Below, in pieces: positions 41,409 to 46,992 of a stretch of 46,992 nt of DNA (positions within the stretch are counted from its first letter, which is position 1; the number at the start of each line of letters is the position of its first letter). Source of the stretch: Syntrophaceae bacterium UBA6109 (lineage in GTDB: Bacteria; Desulfobacterota; Syntrophia; Syntrophales; UBA6109). The stretch spans positions 17,807-64,798 of the forward strand of contig DIWJ01000030.1 of NCBI GenBank assembly GCA_002428445.1, given 5' to 3'. Both the position numbers and the translations under genes were made by a program. The notes under the pieces are model-generated. The model was not told the DNA's origin and ran no database searches. It saw only the letters and a program-made list of their open reading frames with translations.

Positions 41409-42701
41409 TCACCCTGAGAATCCATTCACATCCAAACCATCTTCGACAATCGGAATGCACTCACCGGCATAAGGGATGCAAAGGACGGATGGATTTTGGT
41501 ATGCGGATAATGCGGACTTTGCCGCTTCGGAAAGCGAAACAAATCCCGTCATGAACATTTCTGCAATTTCTCCGGGATCGATGCCGGATGTCACGACGAT
41601 CACCCTGTGGTTTTGGCAGCACCTGGCAAACAAATAGGCTTTTCCCTTGTTGTCCTCCGAGGATCCAGATTCGAGAAAATCTTTAATGACTGCGGCAACA
41701 CTTTCCGCTTCTTTCATCACCTTGCCGAATTTGCCGATGCCGTTGCGGCATTGGGCGATCAGGACGATCGTGCCGCCCGGCCTGGTCACCTGCTCGGCAA
41801 CCACCAGCCCTTTTTGCGCCTGATGCAGATCCACATCCTTCGGAAAACGGCCGGCGCTGACAAACACCACATCATAAGCCTTCTTCACTTTACGCACCCA
41901 CGATTTTTCGCAGATCCCGACACCGCGCAGATGCGCCTGGTCAAGCTCGCCGGCGACGGCGCCAACCATCTGCCCGCGATAGTTCTTGATGACGTTGACG
42001 ATAAAATCCGTCCCGGCCATCCAAGCCGCCGCGACCACTTCATCGTGAAACCGGTTGCCCTGGATCATTCCCAGGACCGGCCCGTCGGGCCGGATGGGAA
42101 ACGAATGCAGCTTCGTGATCGTTTCCAAGCCGGCAATGCCCGGCACGACTGATTTTCTGCCGCCGCCGAACCCCGCGGACTGGTGGGGGGTGATGACTCC
42201 CGTCAGAATCTTCAGCGGTGCTGCCGTAAAATGCCTGTTCACATAGAGGGGAAGATCCCGCTTCGTTGTTCCGACATAGGTCAACATGCTTTGATCGCGG
42301 CAGTCGTGGTTTACGACTTTGAGCTTGGAATGCCAGACACCCATCATCTTTTTCAGTTCTTCTTCGGTGGCCAGCAGGTGATTTCCGTTCGCCACAATCA
42401 CCGTAACCCTCTCCCGGCTGATGCCGGCGGCCGTCAATTCCTCCAGGATCGCCGTCAGCATGGTTTCCGTCGGCGATGGCCGGGTGATATCGTTTATCAC
42501 AATGGCAGTGCCGGCTTTTCCTGCGGCAAGCATTGAGAGCCTCTCGCAGCCGACCGGATGCGCCATGGCCCTGCGGACCTCTTCGAGTTCATCCGGAACG
42601 CCGGGCAGAAACTCCGGCATCAGGACGTCCGGTTCGATGGGCAAGTCAAGATCAATGAACCCTTCTCCATAGGGAAATCGGACCGTATGCATATTGTTCA
42701 T
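41409..42701 (-). CDS. larA: LarA family nickel-dependent 2-hydroxy-acid racemase
   Basis: The 430-residue protein is a standard LarA homologue. Visible motifs are INDITRPSPTETML, the His of ANGNHLL, HQSAGFGGGRKSVVPGIAGL with the pincer-cofactor Lys, and LHSFPIRPD. Known members racemise lactate, malate or related acids with a nickel-pincer nucleotide. The cofactor synthesis genes larB, larC and larE are absent from this window and would have to lie elsewhere. It follows the aconitase gene by 48 bp on the same strand, so both are probably transcribed from promoter C. The stop lies 74 bp from operator B. Confidence 0.87.
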   Translation of the reverse strand: MNNMHTVRFPYGEGFIDLDLPIEPDVLMPEFLPGVPDELEEVRRAMAHPVGCERLSMLAAGKAGTAIVINDITRPSPTETMLTAILEELTAAGISRERVTVIVANGNHLLATEEELKKMMGVWHSKLKVVNHDCRDQSMLTYVGTTKRDLPLYVNRHFTAAPLKILTGVITPHQSAGFGGGRKSVVPGIAGLETITKLHSFPIRPDGPVLGMIQGNRFHDEVVAAAWMAGTDFIVNVIKNYRGQMVGAVAGELDQAHLRGVGICEKSWVRKVKKAYDVVFVSAGRFPKDVDLHQAQKGLVVAEQVTRPGGTIVLIAQCRNGIGKFGKVMKEAESVAAVIKDFLESGSSEDNKGKAYLFARCCQNHRVIVVTSGIDPGEIAEMFMTGFVSLSEAAKSALSAYQNPSVLCIPYAGECIPIVEDGLDVNGFSG

Positions 42702-42749
42702 CCCAAATTTTCTTTCCGCACCGATGACTGGTGGGCCATACCCGTTATC

Positions 42750-44681
42750 CTATCCACGGCTCTGTTTGGTGTGGTTCAGCAGGCCGCCCGCCAGGATGAT
42801 TTCGATTTGTCTTTCCGTAAAGGAAACGCTGACCGGTATCGAAACTTTCCGGGTCACATTGTAAACCGTTATGGATCTTCTATTTTTGACCTTCTCCCGC
42901 ATGCCCTCCAGAACCAGGTCATCGCCCGTATCCACGTTCCCGTAATCGGCCGGATTTGAAAAAATCAGCGGAAGGATACCGGTATTGATCAGGTTGTCAT
43001 AGTGAATGCGGGCAAATGATTTTGCGATGATTCCCTTCACGCCGAGGTACAGGGGCACCATCGCCGCGCTTTCCCGGGATGAACCCTGCCCGTAATTCGC
43101 GCCGGCGACGACGAAGCCGCCTTTCCATTCCTTTGCCCTTCTGGGGAAGTCCGGATCAAAGGTCGTGAAACAATAGTCGCCCAGATAGGGAATGTTGGCA
43201 CGGAACGGCAGCAACTTCGCGCCGGCCGGCATGATGTGGTCCGTTGTGACATTGTCGCCCGTCTTTAAAAGCGTTTTGCCCGTGATGTCGTCGGGCAGCG
43301 CGGCATTGATCGGAAACGGCTTGATATTCGGCCCCCGGACAATTTTGCCGTCATTGCCTGCCGGCTCGGGCGGTTCAATCATATTGTCATTGATCTTGAA
43401 CCGCTCCGGGAGCCTGATCTCGATCCTCTCCCCCAGCATTCGCGGATCGGTCAGCACCCCTTGCAGCGCTGAAACCGCCGCCGTTTCCGGGCTGACCAGA
43501 TAAACCTGCGCGTCCGCCGTTCCGGACCGGCCCTGAAAGTTGCGGTTAAAGGTGCGCAATGACACGGCGCCCCCTGATGCCGGAGAAAAGCCCACCCCGA
43601 TGCAGGGACCGCAGGCGCATTCCAGAATCCTTGCCCCGGCGTCGACCAGATCGGCAAGAGCGCCGTTGGCGGCAAGCATGCTCAGGACCTGCTTGGAGCC
43701 AGGGGCAATAGCCAGCGACACGCCGGGGCATACCGTCTTTCCTTTCAGAATGCAGGCGACTTTCATCAGATCCAGGTAGGACGAGTTCGTGCAACTGCCG
43801 ATGCATACCTGCGACACCTTGATCTTTCCGACTTCCTCAACTGTTTTCACGTTGTCGGGGCTGTGCGGACAGGATACAAGCGGCACGAGATTCCCCAGAT
43901 CGATTTCGATCACCTCGCCATAGACGGCATCCGGATCACTGCTCAACTCCACATAATCCTCTTCCCGGCATTGCGCCTTCAAAAAGGCTCTTGTCTGTTC
44001 ATCCGCCGGAAACAATGAGGCCGTGGCGCCGAGCTCGGCGCCCATATTGGCGATGGTTGCCCGTTCGGGCACCGTGAGCGATTTGATTCCTTTGCCGCCA
44101 TATTCAATTACCTTTTCCACGCCGCCTTTGATCGTCATCCGGCGCAGCACATCCAAAATGATATCCTTGGCCGTCACCCACGGCCGCAACCTGCCGACAA
44201 GGTTGATTTTCTCAATCGCAGGCATGGTTAGATAATACGTTCCGCCGGCCATCGCCATCGCCACATCGAGTCCACCTGCACCGATACCGAGCATTCCCAT
44301 GCCCCCGCATGTCGGCGTATGGGAATCGCTGCCGAGAAGCGTTTTGCCCGGTTTGGCAAAACGTTCCAGATACACCTGATGGCAGATCCCATTGCCCGCA
44401 CGGGAATAGGTTATGCCGTGTTTTTTGGCCATGGAATAGATATATCGGTGGTCGTCGGCACTTTCAAAGCCCGTCTGCAGCGTATTATGATCAATGAATG
44501 CCAGGGATTTTTCAGTCCTTACGCCCTCCACCCCGATGGCTTCAAATTGCAGCAATGCCATGATTCCGGTTGGGTCCTGTATCAATGTTTGGTCGATTCT
44601 AATCCCGACCTCGCTGCCTTTGGTCATATCGCCGCATGCAAAGTGGTCGGCAATGATTTTTTCAACGATGTTTTTACCCAT
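42750..44681 (-). CDS. Aconitase-family hydratase (about 640 residues)
   Basis: The 643-residue protein is a [4Fe-4S] hydro-lyase of the aconitase superfamily. The cluster ligands are seen in IGSCTNSSYLDL (about residue 294) and in ACGPCIGVG (two Cys near 355-360). SDSHTPTCGGMGMLGIGAGG marks the substrate region, and the swivel domain has GANYGQGSSRESAAMVPLYL. The length fits the short bacterial aconitase branch rather than the roughly 900-residue AcnA/AcnB. It would interconvert citrate or isocitrate, or a related tricarboxylate or homologue. GGGGGA lies before the ATG. It is divergent from the LysR gene with operator C between. Confidence 0.87.
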   Translation of the reverse strand: MGKNIVEKIIADHFACGDMTKGSEVGIRIDQTLIQDPTGIMALLQFEAIGVEGVRTEKSLAFIDHNTLQTGFESADDHRYIYSMAKKHGITYSRAGNGICHQVYLERFAKPGKTLLGSDSHTPTCGGMGMLGIGAGGLDVAMAMAGGTYYLTMPAIEKINLVGRLRPWVTAKDIILDVLRRMTIKGGVEKVIEYGGKGIKSLTVPERATIANMGAELGATASLFPADEQTRAFLKAQCREEDYVELSSDPDAVYGEVIEIDLGNLVPLVSCPHSPDNVKTVEEVGKIKVSQVCIGSCTNSSYLDLMKVACILKGKTVCPGVSLAIAPGSKQVLSMLAANGALADLVDAGARILECACGPCIGVGFSPASGGAVSLRTFNRNFQGRSGTADAQVYLVSPETAAVSALQGVLTDPRMLGERIEIRLPERFKINDNMIEPPEPAGNDGKIVRGPNIKPFPINAALPDDITGKTLLKTGDNVTTDHIMPAGAKLLPFRANIPYLGDYCFTTFDPDFPRRAKEWKGGFVVAGANYGQGSSRESAAMVPLYLGVKGIIAKSFARIHYDNLINTGILPLIFSNPADYGNVDTGDDLVLEGMREKVKNRRSITVYNVTRKVSIPVSVSFTERQIEIILAGGLLNHTKQSRG

Positions 44682-44718
44682 GGTTTCCCCCTTGTCTTGC
44701 GATTGACATCTTGCGTTA

Positions 44719-44784
44719 AACTAAGCACCCTTCTTTGTCTGAATCAATTTGAATATTTCTATTGCAATGATAAGAATTTCTTAT
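44719..44784 (-). promoter_or_regulatory. LysR-type operator plus promoter C, between the aconitase and LysR genes
   Basis: The palindrome ATAAGAATTTCTTAT (44770-44784) has perfect arms and T-N11-A. On the minus strand -35 TTGATT (complement of 44742-44747) and -10 TTAGTT (complement of 44719-44724) are 17 bases apart, leading to the aconitase ATG at 44681. The palindrome is also 70 bp from the LysR start, so it can serve autoregulation. Confidence 0.78.
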
Positions 44785-44854
44785 AGTATGGTCATCGATC
44801 CCATCCAGCGGCAAAAGCCAACAAGCATCCTTTACAATGGAAAAGGATTTTCCC

Positions 44855-45745
44855 ATGAATATGGATAAACTGAAATCCCTGATGTATGTGGCGGAACTGG
44901 GCAGCCTGACCGCCGCCTCGGGTGCGGTTCATCTTACCCAAGCGGCGGTCAGCCAGCACCTGAAGGATTTGGAAGATGAGTTTGGTCTGTTGTTGATCGA
45001 CCGGTCGCGGCGGCCGGTTACCCTGACCAAAGAGGGCGAGGAACTTGTCGCGGTGACGCGGCAGATGCTCCAGCTCTGGAACGAGCATAAGGGGCGAAAT
45101 CAAAAAACAAAATTCCGAGGCAAGCTGGTCCTGGGCCACGTACGCAGTGCCATTACCGTCATCGTGGCCAATGCCTTGATCGTTCTCAGGGCCAAACACC
45201 CAAAATTGACCATCAAACTGATCACTGCCAGTGGGGTGACCAAGCACTTGGCCCAGGAGGTGGTCAACCGGAAGATCGATGCGAGCTTTGGCGTCGGACC
45301 TTTTCAACTGCCGGAAGAGCTGTTGTGGCGGCCTTACCGACTGGAGCGGTTTTATGTGATCGCTCCAAAAGAATTCAGAGGAAAAACGGACGAGGAATTG
45401 CTGAGCAGAGGCCCCTACCTGCGGCACAAACCGCGTCTTCTTGATGAGACGATGATTGATCGGGAAATGAAGCGCCGCGGCATTAAAGCAGAACCAAGCA
45501 TGGAGTTCGACTCCTACGAAAACATCATGCTCATGGTAGAACACAATGTCGGTATCGGAATCGTACCGGACTCTTACCTGTCAAAGCCAAAGTTCGCGAA
45601 GCTGCATTGCGTCACCTTCGGCACCCCCCCGCTCACCAGAGAAATGGGCCTGATGGTCCGACGTGATAGCCCGGACCTCTATCTGGTCGACTTATTGTGG
45701 GAAGCGATCAAGGAATTGTCTTCCCGTCAGTTGATCAGTACGTGA
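44855..45745 (+). CDS. LysR-type transcriptional regulator
   Basis: The start at 44855 is preferred because AAAAGGA lies eight bases upstream; an in-frame ATG at 44837 has none. The 296-residue protein has a winged helix-turn-helix (MYVAELGSLTAASGAVHLTQ then AAVSQHLKDLEDEFGLLLID) and a two-lobed effector-binding domain (GKLVLGHVRSAITVIVANAL and later VEHNVGIGIVPDSYL). LysR proteins bind T-N11-A palindromes and respond to a pathway metabolite. Three matching palindromes occur in the window, one next to this gene, so it is the likely regulator of the aminotransferase, lyase and aconitase transcripts. Confidence 0.9.
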   Translation: MNMDKLKSLMYVAELGSLTAASGAVHLTQAAVSQHLKDLEDEFGLLLIDRSRRPVTLTKEGEELVAVTRQMLQLWNEHKGRNQKTKFRGKLVLGHVRSAITVIVANALIVLRAKHPKLTIKLITASGVTKHLAQEVVNRKIDASFGVGPFQLPEELLWRPYRLERFYVIAPKEFRGKTDEELLSRGPYLRHKPRLLDETMIDREMKRRGIKAEPSMEFDSYENIMLMVEHNVGIGIVPDSYLSKPKFAKLHCVTFGTPPLTREMGLMVRRDSPDLYLVDLLWEAIKELSSRQLIST

Positions 45746-45813
45746 TCCCTGATCGGTTACGAGGATATCGACCGATTCTCCGGTAGTGCAAAAGGACTAT
45801 TTGAGGGATCCCC

Positions 45814-46992
45814 TCAGTGGTGTTCCCGGGTTTTGCGGAATTCGATGTCGGGCCACTCCTCCATGATGAAACCGAGGCGCCATTCGCTTGTGGCGAGATA
45901 GGTCAGGTGGCCGTCCGCGTCCCAGGCGAGGTTCGCCTGACATTTCTTCTCGAATTCTCCCAACCGCTTTTTGTCGTCGCATTCGATCCAGCGGGCCGCC
46001 GCGTAATCGATCTGCTCATAGGAGGCATCGACTCCGTACTCGGTTTTGAGGCGCGCCACCGTCACGTCGAACTGGAGGACGCCGACCGCCCCCAGGATAT
46101 AATCATTGCCGAAAAGCGGTCGAAAAACCTGGACCGCCCCCTCCTCGGAGAGCTGCGCAAGCCCCTTCTGGAGCTGTTTGATCTTGAGCGAGTTCCTGGT
46201 CCGGACGCGCCGGAAGTGCTCCGGGGCGAAGTTGGGGATGCCGGTGAACTGGAGTGGTTCCCCTTCGGTAAAGGTATCGCCGATCTGGATTGTCCCGTGG
46301 TTGTGGATCCCGATGATGTCGCCCGGCCAGCCCTCCTCCAAGTTCGTGCGGTCCTGGGCCATGAAGATCGTCGCGTTGGCCAGGACGATCTCCCTGCCGA
46401 TCCGGTGGTGGAACACCTTCATCCCCCGGGTGAACTTTCCCGAGCAGATCCGGAAGAAGGCGATCCGGTCCCGGTGGGCGAGGTCCATGTTCGCCTGGAT
46501 TTTGAAGACGAAACCGGAAAAAGTCTCCTCCAACGGGGAAACCATCCGGGTCGTCGTCGGCCTCGGGCCGGGGGCGGGGGCCATCTCAACGAAGGCTTCC
46601 AGCAGCTCCCGGACTCCGAAATTGTTGATCGCGCTCCCGAAAAAGACCGGTGTCTGGTTTCCTTTGAGGTATTCTCCGTGAGAGAAAGGGCTGGCCGCCC
46701 CTTCGATCAGGGCGATCTCCTCGCGGAGCTGCTCCGCCTGGCTTCCCAGAATCTCGTCCAGCCGGGGATCTTCGAGATCGTCGATCGTGATCCCCTTCTC
46801 CTTGCGGCTGTCCTTCCCCGGCGTGAAGAGATGGAGCGACTTCCGGTAGAGGTTGTAGACCCCCTTGAAGTCCTTCCCCATTCCGATCGGCCAGGAAAGC
46901 GGGGCGCACTCGATCTGGAGCTTGTCCTCGATGTTGGCGAGGATCTCCATCGGCGCCATCCCGTCCCGGTCGAGCTTGTTGATGAAGGTCAT
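45814..46992 (-). CDS. prfC: Peptide chain release factor 3, 5' part beyond the window
   Basis: The 392 codons seen match the middle and end of RF3. The GTPase G4 motif NKLDRDG stands at the window edge, followed by [60 protein letters not shown], and the domain III blocks [13 protein letters not shown] and [12 protein letters not shown]3 recycles release factors RF1/RF2 from ribosomes using GTP. About 135 N-terminal residues, with the P-loop, lie outside the window; the ATG at the edge is an internal Met. It is convergent with the LysR gene with a 68-bp gap. Confidence 0.93.
   Translation of the reverse strand: MTFINKLDRDGMAPMEILANIEDKLQIECAPLSWPIGMGKDFKGVYNLYRKSLHLFTPGKDSRKEKGITIDDLEDPRLDEILGSQAEQLREEIALIEGAASPFSHGEYLKGNQTPVFFGSAINNFGVRELLEAFVEMAPAPGPRPTTTRMVSPLEETFSGFVFKIQANMDLAHRDRIAFFRICSGKFTRGMKVFHHRIGREIVLANATIFMAQDRTNLEEGWPGDIIGIHNHGTIQIGDTFTEGEPLQFTGIPNFAPEHFRRVRTRNSLKIKQLQKGLAQLSEEGAVQVFRPLFGNDYILGAVGVLQFDVTVARLKTEYGVDASYEQIDYAAARWIECDDKKRLGEFEKKCQANLAWDADGHLTYLATSEWRLGFIMEEWPDIEFRKTREHH

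Noticed and set aside
41177..41425. Upstream extension of the lyase reading frame
   Set aside because: The extra 83 codons run through operator B and the promoter, lack a ribosome site, and exceed the family length.

Overview
The window reads as chromosomal DNA of a GC-rich, anaerobic Gram-negative bacterium, most like a Desulfobacterota/Syntrophales-type organism. This is inferred from tripartite tricarboxylate transporter (TTT) sets, sigma-54 control, lipoproteins and outer-membrane proteins, KaiBC homologues, and REP-like palindromes. No rRNA, tRNA or phage module was recognised.

Layout. (1) 1-2.3 kb is a scarred junction: a C69 dipeptidase running off the left edge, an IS3-family transposase remnant, two degenerate CRISPR-repeat fragments of different types, and a truncated DnaQ-like exonuclease. 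(2) 2.6-7.8 kb carries a flavin reductase, the RNA-binding protein Tex, and a large secreted FecR/DUF6600-like protein with a repeat-rich tail. (3) 8.0-21.7 kb is an envelope/stress island, almost all on the minus strand. It holds very small membrane proteins and lipoproteins, a YtxH protein, a class A PBP, an outer-membrane barrel, a PAS-PAS-sigma-54 activator in one operon with kaiC-kaiB-kaiB, a VWA-OmpA lipoprotein and a Spy-like protein. Three copies of one regulatory module lie in it: a -24/-12 sigma-54 promoter with a palindromic upstream site 115-117 bp away. (4) 21.7-25.8 kb carries an acyl-CoA/AMP ligase, a DUF1232 protein and a stand-alone citrate lyase alpha subunit. (5) 25.8-45.7 kb is a catabolic cluster of two long convergent operons plus an aconitase-LarA pair and a LysR regulator. 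(6) The right edge is a partial release factor 3.

How they work together. In the island, a KaiC-type ATPase and two KaiB proteins are translationally coupled to a sigma-54 activator. The three promoter/enhancer modules nearby are natural candidate targets, giving a possible Kai-to-sigma-54 envelope regulon. In the catabolic cluster, three near-identical sites (T-N11-A palindrome, then a -35/-10 promoter) sit before the aminotransferase operon, the C-N lyase operon and the aconitase gene. The third site lies in the LysR/aconitase divergent region, so one LysR protein probably controls all three units.

The enzymes are an aminotransferase, an Ldh2-type dehydrogenase, a CuyA/D-cysteine-desulfhydrase-like beta-eliminase, two LarA homologues, a split UxaA dehydratase, MmgE/PrpD, an adenylosuccinate-lyase-like enzyme, aconitase and two paralogous TTT importers. 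They suggest uptake and breakdown of small chiral di- or tricarboxylates, amino-dicarboxylates or sulfonates. The substrate cannot be fixed from sequence alone. Several genes here are too short for routine ORF calls (DUF3096, DUF3309, a 53-residue lipoprotein) or run off the edge, and were read directly from the bases.
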